64,000 bases of DNA from Opitutaceae bacterium (lineage in GTDB: Bacteria; Verrucomicrobiota; Verrucomicrobiia; Opitutales; Opitutaceae), in NCBI GenBank assembly GCA_016715765.1, contig JADJZJ010000016.1:1-64000 (forward strand), written 5' to 3'. Under the pieces are notes generated by a model. The model was not told the DNA's origin, searched no databases, and saw only the letters and a list, made by a program, of their open reading frames with translations. Positions 14,616 through 23,639 of the stretch are shown here, one piece after another. The number at the start of each line of letters is the position of its first letter. Positions within the stretch are counted from its first letter, which is position 1. The position numbers were made by a program, and so were the translations under genes.

Positions 14616-15589
14616 AAGGCCTGCCCGCTCTCTTCCGGAAAATCGCCCGCCAGCGCATCCTCGTCATCGGCGACGTGATGCTCGACCATTACATCTGGGG
14701 CGACGCCACCCGCATCTCCCCCGAGGCCCCGGTGCCCGTCGTGGACATTGCCCGCGACACCTGGACGGCCGGCGGGGCGGCCAATGTCGCCCTCAACATC
14801 GCCGCCCTCGGAGCGCAGTGCACGGTGGCCGGCTTCATCGGTCCCGACGAGGCGGGCACCAAACTCAAGCAGATCCTGCACGGGAAAGGCATCACGACGC
14901 TTTCCACTCCCGGCAGCGGCGCGACGATCCTCAAGACCCGCGTGCTCGTGCAGCACCAGCAGCTCTGCCGGCTCGACCGCGAATCGCCCCAGGGGCACTA
15001 CGCCATCACCGCCGCGCAGGCGACGGCGCTGCTGGGCGATGCCATCCGCGAATCCGACGCCGTCATCCTTTCCGATTACGCCAAAGGCATCCTGTCCGAT
15101 GAGCTGGTGGCCAAGGTTACCAAGCTTGCCCGCGCCGCCGGCAAATTGATCGCGCTCGATCCCAAGCCAAAGCGCAGGCTGGCTTTCCGCGACCTCGACC
15201 TCATCACGCCGAACAAGCGCGAGTCGCTCCAGCTGGCCGGCATGGAGCCGGTTCCGCACGCCCCCTTCCCCGCCGCCGAGGTCTGCGCCCGGTTGCACCA
15301 GCTCTACGGCACGCGCAACCTCGTCATCACCCTGGGCGAGGACGGCATGCTCCTCAGCGCCAAGGGCAGGATCGTGAAGACCATCCCCACGGCCGCCCGC
15401 GAGGTGTTCGATGTCTCCGGCGCCGGCGACACCGCCCTCGCCGCGCTGGTCCTGGCCCTGGCCGCCGGCGCGAGCCTGGAAAAAGCCGCACACTTCTCGA
15501 ATGCCGCCTCCGGCGTCGTGGTCGGCAAACTCGGCACCGCCACCGTCACCCCGGAGGAATTGCTGGCCTACGTCGCGCACGAGTCATGA
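14612..15589 (+). CDS. rfaE1: D-glycero-beta-D-manno-heptose-7-phosphate kinase
   Basis: 325-residue PfkB-family kinase of the LPS heptose pathway, phosphorylating heptose-7-phosphate at C1. It corresponds to the N-terminal half of E. coli HldE; the adenylyltransferase domain is absent, so a separate rfaE2/hldC is expected elsewhere. Motifs: LVIGDVMLDHYIWGD at the N-terminus, GGAANVALNIAALG, and the anion-hole/base motif DVSGAGDTALAAL near the C-terminus. ATGA overlaps link it to the M24 gene before and gmhB after. Confidence 0.9.
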   Translation: MKGLPALFRKIARQRILVIGDVMLDHYIWGDATRISPEAPVPVVDIARDTWTAGGAANVALNIAALGAQCTVAGFIGPDEAGTKLKQILHGKGITTLSTPGSGATILKTRVLVQHQQLCRLDRESPQGHYAITAAQATALLGDAIRESDAVILSDYAKGILSDELVAKVTKLARAAGKLIALDPKPKRRLAFRDLDLITPNKRESLQLAGMEPVPHAPFPAAEVCARLHQLYGTRNLVITLGEDGMLLSAKGRIVKTIPTAAREVFDVSGAGDTALAALVLALAAGASLEKAAHFSNAASGVVVGKLGTATVTPEELLAYVAHES

Positions 15590-16269
15590 GCAAGGCGCTG
15601 TTCCTCGACCGCGACGGCACCCTCATCATCGACAAGGTCTATCTCGCCGACCCTGCCGGCGTGGAACTGATTCCGGGCACGATCGAGGCCCTCCGGCAGG
15701 TCCGCAATCTCGGCTACAAGCTCTTCCTGTTCACCAACCAGTCCGGCATCGGCCGCGGCTACCATACGATCGAGGACACCTATCGGGTGAATGCCCGGAT
15801 GGAGGAACTCATCGGCCTGGCCGCCCCCCTGTTTGATGCCGTGTGCATCGCGCCGGAGACCTCGGAACAGCCCCAGGTCTACCGCAAGCCCTCGCCGCGC
15901 TTCATCCTCGAGATGCGCGCCCGGCATGCACTCGATCCGGCGCACTGCTGGATGGTCGGCGACTCCGCCGCCGACATCGGGGCGGGCCTCGCCGGCCGGA
16001 TCAACGTCGCCGCCGTGCGCACCGGCAAGCAGGACCCTTCCTCACTGCCCGAGGTCGCCGCCAAATCGCGTGCCAGTGTTCGACACCTTCGCCGCCTTCG
16101 CCGCCACCCTGGCCTGAAATCCTTCCCATGCCCGAGCTGGCCGAGGCTGATTTCTTCCGCCGCCGCTGGCACGAAGCCGCCGTCGGACAAAGGATCGTCT
16201 CCGTCCATACCCACGACGGGAAAAAACTGTTCCGCCACCTGCCCTTGGCGAAATTCCGCCGCGCCCTGA
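15586..16269 (+). CDS. gmhB: D-glycero-beta-D-manno-heptose 1,7-bisphosphate 7-phosphatase, 3' end probably frameshifted
   Basis: HAD phosphatase acting after RfaE1 in ADP-heptose synthesis. The nucleophile motif FLDRDGTLI is at residues 6-14, with FTNQSGIGRG (49-58) and MVGDSAADIGAG (123-134). The zinc loop of classical GmhB (CxH, CxC) is missing; residues 87-101 read CIAPETSEQPQVYRK. The open frame runs on to 16269, overlapping mutM by 141 bases. In the next frame, VPVFDTFAAFAATLA with a stop at 16117 looks like the natural C-terminus, so one extra base near 16063-16075 is suspected. True gene probably 15586-16117. Confidence 0.8.
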   Translation: MSKALFLDRDGTLIIDKVYLADPAGVELIPGTIEALRQVRNLGYKLFLFTNQSGIGRGYHTIEDTYRVNARMEELIGLAAPLFDAVCIAPETSEQPQVYRKPSPRFILEMRARHALDPAHCWMVGDSAADIGAGLAGRINVAAVRTGKQDPSSLPEVAAKSRASVRHLRRLRRHPGLKSFPCPSWPRLISSAAAGTKPPSDKGSSPSIPTTGKNCSATCPWRNSAAP

Positions 16270-17081
16270 CCGGCGCCCGGCTCAGGTCTTCGGCCGCCGC
16301 CGCCAAGCAAATGCTGTTCCGTTTCGGCCCTGACGTCTGGCTCGGCATCCATCTCGGCATGAGCGGGGAACTGCGGGTCGAGCCGGCCGGCCATCACCCC
16401 GCCAGGCATGACCACCTCGCGCTTCGCACGCATCGCCACACCCTGGTCTTCAGCGATCCGCGCATGTTCGGGCGCATTCAGTTTCACCAGGGAAAAACCG
16501 CGCCGGCCTGGTGGACCAAGATCGCCCCGGCCATTCTCTCACCCACCTTCACCGTGGAGGCCGTGGCCGCCTTCCTGCGGCGCCGCGCCCGGGCGCCGAT
16601 CAAAGCCGTGCTCCTCATGCAGGAACGCTTCCCCGGCATCGGCAACTGGATGGCCGATGAGATTCTCTGGCGTGGCGGCATCCATCCCGGGCGTCCGGCC
16701 GGTTCCCTCACCGCGGCTGAAGTCCGGACCCTGTGGCGTGAATGCCGGCAGGTCTGCCGCCTCGCCCTGCGCACGATCGCGGGCGCCGGCGGCCGGCTCC
16801 CGCCCGATCTCAACGTGCACATCCCCGACACATGGCTTTTCAACCATCGCTGGGAAAATGGCGGCCGGTGTCCCAAGACCGGCCGGCTGCTGGTGCGCGA
16901 GCATATCGGCGGCCGCACCACCTGCTGGTCACCGGGCCGGCAAAAACGGCCGGGCGCGGGGGGGGGGCGCGGCGGGGGGGGGGGCGGGGCCGGCGGCCCG
17001 GCCCCGGGGGGGGGGGGGGGGGCCCGGCGGGGGCCGGCGGGGGGGGGCGGGGGCCGGCGGGGGGCGTTTGACCTTCGCTGA
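16129..17081 (+). CDS. mutM: Fpg/Nei family DNA glycosylase, C-terminus corrupted
   Basis: Base-excision repair glycosylase/AP lyase. Begins MPELAEADFF with catalytic Pro2 and Glu3 (after Met); Lys60 in AAKQMLFRF; helix-two-turn-helix around QERFPGIGNWMADEILW (166-182). The C-terminal zinc finger is altered: Cys248-P-K-Thr251 and Thr-Cys-W-Ser268-P-G-Arg271 replace CxxC...CxxC, so it is zincless as read. After residue 274 the frame enters a G-homopolymer stretch and its glycine/arginine tail to 17081 is not credible; the real stop probably lay near 16955. It is the last gene of the M24-rfaE1-gmhB operon. Confidence 0.85.
16955..17065. other. Homopolymer-G stretch, probable sequence artefact
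   Basis: About 110 bases of almost pure G with scattered C, right after the mutM zinc-finger region. Composition is unlike anything around it and destroys the gene's end. Similar stretches at 19534-19637, 58461-58578 and 61206-61396 suggest consensus failure, not a biological tract. Confidence 0.7.
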
Positions 17082-17114
17082 GTTCCGTTTCTGCTTTCGC
17101 CACCCCTTCCCTCC

Positions 17115-17888
17115 ATGCAAGACGAATATCCACTCACACCGCAGCAAATCGCAGCCTACCAGCGCGACGGTTACATCCAACTCAACGACGTCATCACCGG
17201 CGCCGATCTCGAGGCCTTCCGCGATGCGGTCAACGATGCCGTGAAGCAGGACACGGCCAATCTTGACCCCAACCGCACGAAGGGCAGCTACGAGCAGATC
17301 TTCATCCAGTGCGTCAACCTCTGGCACCGTTACCCGGCCGTGAAGCCGTACGTGATCTCCCGGCGGCTGGGCAGCATCGCCTCGCGCCTCAGCGGGCTGA
17401 GCGTGCGGTTGTGGCATGACCATGCCCTCTTCAAGGAGCCGCACACCGGGGCGAAGACGCCCTGGCACCAGGACACGCCCTACTGGCCCCACCAGCAGCG
17501 GATGCACCAGCTCACCATCTGGATCGCCCTGCGCGACACCACCATCCACAACGGCTGCATGTCCTTCCTGCCGGGCACGCAGAAGCACCTCGACATCGAG
17601 CCCGTCAACCTGGCCGATCCGCAGGACCTCTACGCCGTCGCCCCCCAGACCAAGGGCATCAAGCCCGTCACCTGCGAACTCAAGGCCGGCTCCTGCACCG
17701 TGCACAACGGCATGACCTTCCACTATGCCGGCCCGAACCGCTCCGACGGCATGCGCGAGGCCATCGCCATCATCTACATGCCCGACGGCACGACCTACCT
17801 GAAGACGCCGCACCCGGTGACCGATCCGCTCCCCCTGAAGACCGGCGACAAGCTAAACGGCGACCTGTTTCCGTTGGTGTCAGACTGA
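17115..17888 (+). CDS. phytanoyl-CoA dioxygenase family protein
   Basis: 257-residue Fe(II)/2-oxoglutarate-dependent oxygenase. The double-stranded beta-helix iron ligands are visible as His-x-Asp in TPWHQDTPYW (about residues 115-124) and a distal His in NGMTFHYAGPNRS, with the Arg a few residues later for 2-oxoglutarate. N-terminus LTPQQIAAYQRDGYIQL is typical. Substrate unknown; Verrucomicrobiota often hold many such paralogues. The upstream gap contains only the tail of the homopolymer tract. Confidence 0.88.
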   Translation: MQDEYPLTPQQIAAYQRDGYIQLNDVITGADLEAFRDAVNDAVKQDTANLDPNRTKGSYEQIFIQCVNLWHRYPAVKPYVISRRLGSIASRLSGLSVRLWHDHALFKEPHTGAKTPWHQDTPYWPHQQRMHQLTIWIALRDTTIHNGCMSFLPGTQKHLDIEPVNLADPQDLYAVAPQTKGIKPVTCELKAGSCTVHNGMTFHYAGPNRSDGMREAIAIIYMPDGTTYLKTPHPVTDPLPLKTGDKLNGDLFPLVSD

Positions 17889-17895
17889 GTCTACT

Positions 17896-17960
17896 GTAGG
17901 AGCGGCTTTATGCCGCGACCCAGCGACCTGCGCATTCGGTCGCGGCATAAAGCCGCTCCT
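17896..17960. repeat. GTAGGAGCGGC palindrome pair
   Basis: GTAGGAGCGGCTTTATGCCG with CGACC (17896-17920) and its near-exact complement at 17938-17960, whose terminal CTAC has become CTCA. Each arm folds as GCGGC-TTTAT-GCCGC. The same family is at 54586-54645 and 25639-25697. Confidence 0.85.
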
Positions 17961-18076
17961 CAGCAATGCGCGCAAGCGCTCTGGCGAACCCATGAGCAAC
18001 CCTCCTGGTCTTTCCTCCCGTCCCCGTTCACAGGAACATCTGGCCAAGCCGCCGGCCGCCGCTACGCTCCGGGACG

Positions 18077-18724
18077 ATGAAAATCGCCCCGCACAGCAAA
18101 CTCGTCCTCATCGGCGACTCGATCACGGATTGCGAGCGCGCCCGCCCGGTCGGCGAAGGCCTCTTCGGCGCCGTCGGCAAAAGCTATGTGGGTCTGCTCG
18201 AGGGCTTCCTCGGCGCCATCCACCCGGCCCACGCCATCCGCGTGGTCAACATGGGGACCTCCGGTCACACCGTGCTCGACCTCAAGGCCCGCTGGCAGAC
18301 CGACGTGTTCGATCTCAAGCCCGATTGGGTCTCCATCATGATTGGCGTCAACGACGTCTGGCGGCAGTTCGATCTCCCGCGCCAGACCGAGATCCATGTT
18401 TCCCCCGAGGTCTATGAAAAGACCCTGAACGAACTGGCCCGCAAAACCCGCCCGAAGGTGAAAGGGCTCATCATGCTGGCCCCGTTCTACATCGAACCCA
18501 ACCGGACCGATGCCATGCGGGCGCGCATGGACCAGTACGGCGCCATCGTCAAAAAAATCGCCGCCCGGCACGGCGCGCTGTTCATCGATACGCAGGCGGC
18601 CTTTGACGAGGTGCTGCAGCACATGCACCCCAATGCCATCGCCTGGGACCGGGTGCACCCGAACATCATCGGCCACTCGATCATTGCCCGCGCCTTCCTG
18701 AAGGCCATCGGCGTGAGCCTCTGA
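18077..18724 (+). CDS. SGNH/GDSL hydrolase
   Basis: 215-residue esterase-like protein. Block I is LVLIGDSITDCER (catalytic Ser in GDSIT), block II Gly in NMGTSGHTVLDL, block III Asn in IGVNDVWRQF, and block V DRVHPNIIGH holds Asp and His of the triad. No signal peptide, so probably cytoplasmic as read. Substrates of this fold include acylated sugars, lipids and peptidoglycan or xylan acetyl groups; context does not resolve it. Ends 6 bases before tlyA. Confidence 0.9.
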   Translation: MKIAPHSKLVLIGDSITDCERARPVGEGLFGAVGKSYVGLLEGFLGAIHPAHAIRVVNMGTSGHTVLDLKARWQTDVFDLKPDWVSIMIGVNDVWRQFDLPRQTEIHVSPEVYEKTLNELARKTRPKVKGLIMLAPFYIEPNRTDAMRARMDQYGAIVKKIAARHGALFIDTQAAFDEVLQHMHPNAIAWDRVHPNIIGHSIIARAFLKAIGVSL

Positions 18725-18730
18725 CTGCCC

Positions 18731-19483
18731 ATGGGAGCCGCGAAACTCCGCCTGGACGAGTTGCTGGTCACCCGCGGCCTCGCGGCGTCACGGGCCCAGG
18801 CGAAGGCCCTCATCATGGCGGGCCACGTGCTGCATGGCACCGAGCGGCTGGACAAACCGGGCCGGGAATTTCCCGCCGATTACGCACTGACCGTGGAGCA
18901 ACCGCCGCGCTTCGTCAGCCGCGGCGGTGAAAAGCTTGCCGCCGCCCTCGCCCACTTCGCCCTCGATCTCAAGGGCGCCCACGTCCTGGACGTCGGCGCC
19001 TCCACCGGCGGCTTCACCGATTGCGCCCTGCAGGCCGGCGCCGCCGCCGTGGTCTGCGTGGATGTGGGCCGGGCGCAGCTGCATGCGAAACTACGGGCGG
19101 ATCCCCGCGTCACCAACCTCGAGAAAATCAACGCCCGGCATCTCGCGGCCACCGACCTGCCCCGCACCGTATTCGATGCCGTCGTGATGGACCTGTCCTT
19201 CATCTCCCTCAAATCCGTCCTGCCCGCCGTCTGGCCATTCCTGCGTTCCGGCGGGACCCTGGTGGCCCTCGTCAAACCGCAGTTTGAAGCCGGGAAAGCC
19301 GAGGCCGACAAGGGACGGGGTGTCATCCGCGATCCGGCCGTGCAACAGGCCGTGCTCGAAGGCGTGCGCGACTTCGCCCTCGCCGAACTGCCGGGTTGCC
19401 GGCTGACCGGCAGCATCGACTCCCCGATCACCGGCGCCGACGGCAACCGCGAGTTCCTGCTGGTCCTGGACAAGGGTGCATGA
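18731..19483 (+). CDS. tlyA: TlyA family rRNA 2'-O-methyltransferase
   Basis: 250-residue protein with an N-terminal S4 RNA-binding domain (LRLDELLVTRGLAASRAQAKALIMAGHV) and a C-terminal FtsJ-type methyltransferase domain: VLDVGASTGGFTDCAL (SAM loop), VVMDLSFISLKSVL and LVKPQFEAG, with VIRDP. Homologues methylate ribose at 16S and/or 23S rRNA. Starts six bases after the SGNH hydrolase. It is followed by a corrupted region before nadK. Confidence 0.92.
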   Translation: MGAAKLRLDELLVTRGLAASRAQAKALIMAGHVLHGTERLDKPGREFPADYALTVEQPPRFVSRGGEKLAAALAHFALDLKGAHVLDVGASTGGFTDCALQAGAAAVVCVDVGRAQLHAKLRADPRVTNLEKINARHLAATDLPRTVFDAVVMDLSFISLKSVLPAVWPFLRSGGTLVALVKPQFEAGKAEADKGRGVIRDPAVQQAVLEGVRDFALAELPGCRLTGSIDSPITGADGNREFLLVLDKGA

Positions 19484-19533
19484 AGGGAGCAACTAGCGTG
19501 GAACGAAGGGACGGGATAAGAATAACAAACCAA

Positions 19534-19637
19534 GGGCCCAAAAAAGGGGGGAGGGGACAAAAAAAAAGGGAAAAAAATTTTAGGGGGGGGCCCCGGGGGG
19601 GGGGGGGGGGGGGGGGGGGGTCCGGGGGGGGGAAAAA
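19534..19637. other. Homopolymer A/G stretch, probable sequence artefact
   Basis: Runs of A and then about 35 G within the 225-base gap between tlyA and nadK. No gene is visible here. The composition is unlike the flanks and matches the other suspect stretches. Confidence 0.65.
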
Positions 19638-19708
19638 CACGCAACCCGGTTACCCCGCGCCCAAATTGAACTGGCGAAAAGCCGCGTTTCGCGTGACCTT
19701 GGCCCCGC

Positions 19709-20557
19709 ATGAAGCCCATCCGTAAACTCGCCTTCGTGGTGAACGAGGAGAAGCCCGGGGCGCGTGAACTCAGCCGGACGCTGATGAGCCTGGCCCGGCG
19801 CTCCGGCATCAGGCTGAAGTTCACGGCGCGTTTCCCCCTCGCCACGGGCTACCTGTCGGGCTTCGACGCCTGCTGTGTGATCGGCGGCGACGGCACCCTG
19901 CTCGGCGTCGCACGGGAGGCATCACGCGCCCAGGTTCCGATCATCGGGGTCAATCGCGGCAGCCTGGGCTTCCTCACCACCTTTTCCGCCGATGAGGCCC
20001 GCGCGCATTTCTCCGAGCTGCTGGCCGGCGCCTATCAGGTGGATCACCGTTCGATGCTCGATTGCTCCACCGGCCCCGGCCAGCACGACCTCGCGCTGAA
20101 CGATGTGCTGATCAAGGACGCCAACAGTTCGCGCCTCGTGCGGCTTGAGGTGCAGGCCGATGGCGAGCTGGTCACCGAATACACCTGCGACGGCCTGATC
20201 TTCTCCACGCCCACCGGATCCACGGCCTATAACCTCTCGGCCGGCGGACCGCTGATCCACCCCGGCGCGGACGTGGTCGCCATGACCCCCATCTGCCCGC
20301 ACACGCTGAGCAACCGCTCGATCATCTTCCGTCGCGGCATCAAACTGCGCGTCTACAATCGCTCGGAGGACGCCAGCCTGCTGGTGGCAATGGACGGTCA
20401 GCGCAATCTCAAGGTCTGCGTTGATTCCCCGATCCGCATCTCGGTCTCGCGCCACACCCTGCCGCTCGCGCAGCGACTCGATTACTCCCACTTTGCCGTC
20501 GTCCGCACGAAATTGAAATGGAGCGGCGGAGTGTCCGATTCCCCCAGGACCCGCTGA
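19709..20557 (+). CDS. nadK: NAD(+)/NADH kinase
   Basis: 282-residue ATP- or polyphosphate-dependent kinase making NADP. Motifs: CVIGGDGTLLGVAR with the GGDGT loop at about residues 53-57, ALNDVLI, and TPTGSTAYNLSAGGPLIHP, followed by PICPHTLSNRSIIF. These are the family's nucleotide- and NAD-binding blocks. ATG at 19709 begins MKPIRKLAFVVNEEK, a normal first strand. It faces the EF-hand gene convergently. Confidence 0.95.
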   Translation: MKPIRKLAFVVNEEKPGARELSRTLMSLARRSGIRLKFTARFPLATGYLSGFDACCVIGGDGTLLGVAREASRAQVPIIGVNRGSLGFLTTFSADEARAHFSELLAGAYQVDHRSMLDCSTGPGQHDLALNDVLIKDANSSRLVRLEVQADGELVTEYTCDGLIFSTPTGSTAYNLSAGGPLIHPGADVVAMTPICPHTLSNRSIIFRRGIKLRVYNRSEDASLLVAMDGQRNLKVCVDSPIRISVSRHTLPLAQRLDYSHFAVVRTKLKWSGGVSDSPRTR

Positions 20558-20562
20558 GCAGC

Positions 20563-20591
20563 AAAAAGCCCCGGGGCTGATGCACCGGGGC
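20563..20591 (-). terminator. rho-independent terminator of the EF-hand gene
   Basis: Stem GCCCCGG (20568-20574) pairs with CCGGGGC (20585-20591). On the minus strand it is followed by a run of five T, so it ends transcripts of the EF-hand gene. Confidence 0.7.
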
Positions 20592-20618
20592 CGAGTGGGG
20601 GGAAAAGCTCGCCGCGGA

Positions 20619-20996
20619 TTACTTCCCGGACTTGCGGGCCTCTTTCTCCGCCTTTCTGGCTTCGCGCTCAGCCTTTCTGGCTGCTTTCTCCGCCGCGGTC
20701 TCGGATTTCATCCTCTCCTTCTCGGCCTGGTCGAGCTTCCCGTTGTCGTTGGCGTCATACTTTTTGAGCGCCTCCTCTTTCCTGGCCTCCCGCTTGGCCT
20801 TGGCTTCGGCCCTGGCCCTGGCCTTTTCCTCGTCGCTCAGCTTGCCGTCATGATCGGCGTCGTACTTTTTCAAGGCGGCCTTGGACGGCGGCTTGGGCTC
20901 CGGGGCTTTTTCCTCACCTCGGGCGGTGACGATAAATGCCAGCGTGAAGCACGCCAGCAGCGCTGTGATCCTGTGGGGTAGACTGCGATTATTCAT
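20619..20996 (-). CDS. EF-hand domain protein, exported
   Basis: 125-residue protein. A hydrophobic N-terminal signal (ITALLACFTLAFIVTARG) is followed by two EF-hand calcium loops, DADHDGKLSDEE and DANDNGKLDQAE, each with Asp at 1, 3, 5 and Glu at 12, separated and followed by Lys/Glu/Ala-rich helices. It looks like a periplasmic calcium-binding protein of calmodulin-like type. Start at 20996 (MNNRSLPHRI) fits the signal peptide; a frame extending upstream adds 12 residues. Partner unknown. Confidence 0.82.
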   Translation of the reverse strand: MNNRSLPHRITALLACFTLAFIVTARGEEKAPEPKPPSKAALKKYDADHDGKLSDEEKARARAEAKAKREARKEEALKKYDANDNGKLDQAEKERMKSETAAEKAARKAEREARKAEKEARKSGK

Positions 20997-21060
20997 GCGC
21001 GGGAAAATGTTAAACACCACACCCCCGGGCAAGTATTTAGAAACCGTTTCGTGTCATCAC

Positions 21061-23622
21061 TTAAGGACGCACCACCAGCTGCACCCGCGCCTCCTGGCGG
21101 AGGTACCGCCGGGCGAAATCAGCGAGTTGGCCGATGGTGATGCCATCGATGCGGCCGCCATAGTTCTTCCAGTCGTTGATCGGCAGACCGTAGAGCGCAT
21201 TGAGGCCCGCCTGGGCGGCGCGGGATGAATTCGTCTGCAGTCCCATGCGCCGCGCCGACTTGAGGCGCGTCTGGCAGCGCTTCAATTCCGCCGCCCCGAC
21301 CTCGCCGGCCGCGACCCGCGCAATCTCCGCGTCAATCTCCGCCAGCACGGCCTGCTCGCTGTCCGGCGCAGTGCCGGCCATGAAGCAAAACATCGCGGCA
21401 TCCAGGCCGACGACGCGCGCGGAGCGGACAAAATACGCCAGGCCCTTCTCCTCGCGCACCCGCTCAAATAGCCGCGACGACATGCCGCTGAAAAGTTCGT
21501 CGGCAACTTCGCTGACGTAGTAATCCGCGGCCCGCAGCGCCGGTCCCGCATAGGCCTGCAGCACCACCGCCTGCTGCCGGGGTTGCCTCTCCACGAAATC
21601 ACCCGGCTCCGCCGCACCGGCAAAGGCACCCGCCTGCGACCGGACTTCGCCGCGGGGCAGGCGGTTGAGGAAGGCCTTCAGTCGCGGCACCAGCCGCCGG
21701 ACCTCGAAATCACCGGCCACGCTCAGCACCACGTTGCCCGCGACCATCAGGCGCCGGTGGAGCGCCGCGATATCGGACGGCTGGAGCGCGGTCAGGCCCG
21801 GCTCGTCGCCCTGGGCGTCAATGGCCAGCGGATGCGGGCCGAAAAATTTCCGGCGCAGCAGCTTCCTTCCGAAGGTGACGACGTCGTCGTTGTCCTGCCG
21901 GATGGCCGCGAGCTGCGCGTCCCGCTCCTGCTGGAAGGTTTCACGGTGCACCGCCGGATGCAGCACGGCATCGGCCAGCAGGGCCAGGGCGCGGTCGCTG
22001 TCGGTCGGCAGCACCTCGACCGCGAGCCCGAAACTGTTGTTGCCGGAAAAGGCGCTGAAGACGCCGCCCACCTCCTCGATGCAGCGCGCCACGGCGGCCG
22101 CGGAGCGGAACTTGGTGTCCTTGGTCAGCAGCGTCGCGAGGAGCGAAGTGGCCCCTCGCTTGCCGGGTTCCTCGTAAACCGGTCCGCCCAGGCAGCTGAG
22201 ACGCAGATGCAGGTTGGGCAGGTGCGCATGCGGCTGCAGCAGCAGCCGGGCGCCGTTGGGCAGGACGATTTCCTCGAAGTCACCCGGCTCGGATACACCG
22301 GCGCGCGCACCGGCGGCCTCCGCCCCGCCCTGCGTCGGGTTGAGCGACACGCTGGTGAGGCCGTGGGGATTGAGATAGGTGCGCAGCACCCGTTGCAGGT
22401 CGGCCGGCTTGAGTTTGACCAGCCGTTCGAAATAGGTGCGGCTGAAATCCAGATCGCCGATCACGACCTCGGCGGCGCCCAGCCGCGAAGCCTGGCCCGA
22501 CATGGTCTTGCGCGTATTGATCTCGCCGACCACCAGCTGCCGCACGGCCTTCCGCACCAGCGCCGGGCTGAGCCCGCGGTGGGCCCACCGCTGCAGCGCC
22601 GACATCACCGCGGCCGTGGCCGCCTCGCGCTTCGCCGGTTCGCAGGTGAATGAGATGTAGAATAGGCCGACCGTGCCGGGATTCCAGCTGGTGGCGTCAA
22701 TGGCATGGACCAGTCCGGCCTTCTGGCGGATTTCATGCCACAGGAGCGAACTGTCCCCGGCGCCCAGCACCATGGCGAGCGCCTCGAGCGCCACCGCATC
22801 GGGATGCGTCAGTCCGGGGATCTGCCAGGCCAGGCCGGCGCGGGAGACCTCCACCTCCTCGAAGCAATGCCGCGCCCGGGGCGCCTGCTGCGCCGGTTCC
22901 ACGGGTATCAGCACCGGGGCCAGCGAGGTGCGGGGCACGCTCCCGAAATGCCGCCTGATCCCGGCCTCGACCGCGGCCAGCTCAAAGTCGCCGACGACCA
23001 CGACAACCAGGTTGTCGGGCACGTATCGGGAACGGTAGCACCGGAGGAGATCGTCGCGCGTGACGGCGGCGAACACCTCGCGGTGCCCGATGATGGGGTG
23101 GCGGTAGGGATGCTCCCGGAACGCGGTGGCGAAAAGCGTCTCGGCCAGGCGGTGGTCGGGATCGTCCTGCCCCATCGCAATCTCGCGGAGGATCACATTC
23201 TTCTCCCGCTCCACCTCGTCGGCCGGCAGGGTCGAATGCAGCACCATGTCGGCCAGCAATTCGATGGCCATGTCCACCGATTCGGACGGCACGTCGATAT
23301 GGTACACCGTCCGGTCAAAGCTCGTGTAGGCGTTGATATCCCCGCCGTGGGCCTGCACGAGATTGGAGATGTCACGGCCGGCCCGCTGCGCCGTGCCCTT
23401 GAAAAGCAGGTGCTCCAGATAATGGGAAAGCCCCGCCCCCAGTTGCGCCCCCTCGTGCACGCTGCCGGATTTGACCCAGACCTGCACCGAGGCGACGGCG
23501 GCACTCGAGTCGGGCTTCAACAGCACCGTGAGCCCGTTGGGGAGTACCGTGCGGTGGACCGACTCGCGCCAGAAGGATTCGAGCAGATCCAGGTCTGCAC
23601 GGGAGGAAACGGGTTTGGGCAT
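21061..23622 (-). CDS. M16 family zinc metallopeptidase, two-domain
   Basis: 853-residue insulinase-like protease with two tandem M16 repeats. The active site is in the first: inverted motif HYLEH at residues 67-71 (His67, Glu70, His71) with the third ligand Glu147 in VILREIAM. In the second repeat (about 445 on) the matching segment reads RGATSLLATLLTKD and has no ligands, so that half is non-catalytic, as in other fused M16 proteins. No signal peptide is seen. Likely peptide or small-protein degradation; related to the PqqL/YmxG groups. Confidence 0.92.
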   Translation of the reverse strand: MPKPVSSRADLDLLESFWRESVHRTVLPNGLTVLLKPDSSAAVASVQVWVKSGSVHEGAQLGAGLSHYLEHLLFKGTAQRAGRDISNLVQAHGGDINAYTSFDRTVYHIDVPSESVDMAIELLADMVLHSTLPADEVEREKNVILREIAMGQDDPDHRLAETLFATAFREHPYRHPIIGHREVFAAVTRDDLLRCYRSRYVPDNLVVVVVGDFELAAVEAGIRRHFGSVPRTSLAPVLIPVEPAQQAPRARHCFEEVEVSRAGLAWQIPGLTHPDAVALEALAMVLGAGDSSLLWHEIRQKAGLVHAIDATSWNPGTVGLFYISFTCEPAKREAATAAVMSALQRWAHRGLSPALVRKAVRQLVVGEINTRKTMSGQASRLGAAEVVIGDLDFSRTYFERLVKLKPADLQRVLRTYLNPHGLTSVSLNPTQGGAEAAGARAGVSEPGDFEEIVLPNGARLLLQPHAHLPNLHLRLSCLGGPVYEEPGKRGATSLLATLLTKDTKFRSAAAVARCIEEVGGVFSAFSGNNSFGLAVEVLPTDSDRALALLADAVLHPAVHRETFQQERDAQLAAIRQDNDDVVTFGRKLLRRKFFGPHPLAIDAQGDEPGLTALQPSDIAALHRRLMVAGNVVLSVAGDFEVRRLVPRLKAFLNRLPRGEVRSQAGAFAGAAEPGDFVERQPRQQAVVLQAYAGPALRAADYYVSEVADELFSGMSSRLFERVREEKGLAYFVRSARVVGLDAAMFCFMAGTAPDSEQAVLAEIDAEIARVAAGEVGAAELKRCQTRLKSARRMGLQTNSSRAAQAGLNALYGLPINDWKNYGGRIDGITIGQLADFARRYLRQEARVQLVVRP

Positions 23623-23639
23623 GCGAAGGAGCTATCCGG

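Noticed and set aside
16955..17065. G-quadruplex control element or Gly-rich tail of MutM
   Set aside because: The tract interrupts the gene end and resembles three other corrupted stretches; artefact is simpler.
17896..17960. Reading the GTAG palindromes as rho-independent terminators
   Set aside because: Stems are not followed by T-tracts on either strand, and several lie upstream of genes, so termination is not their obvious role.
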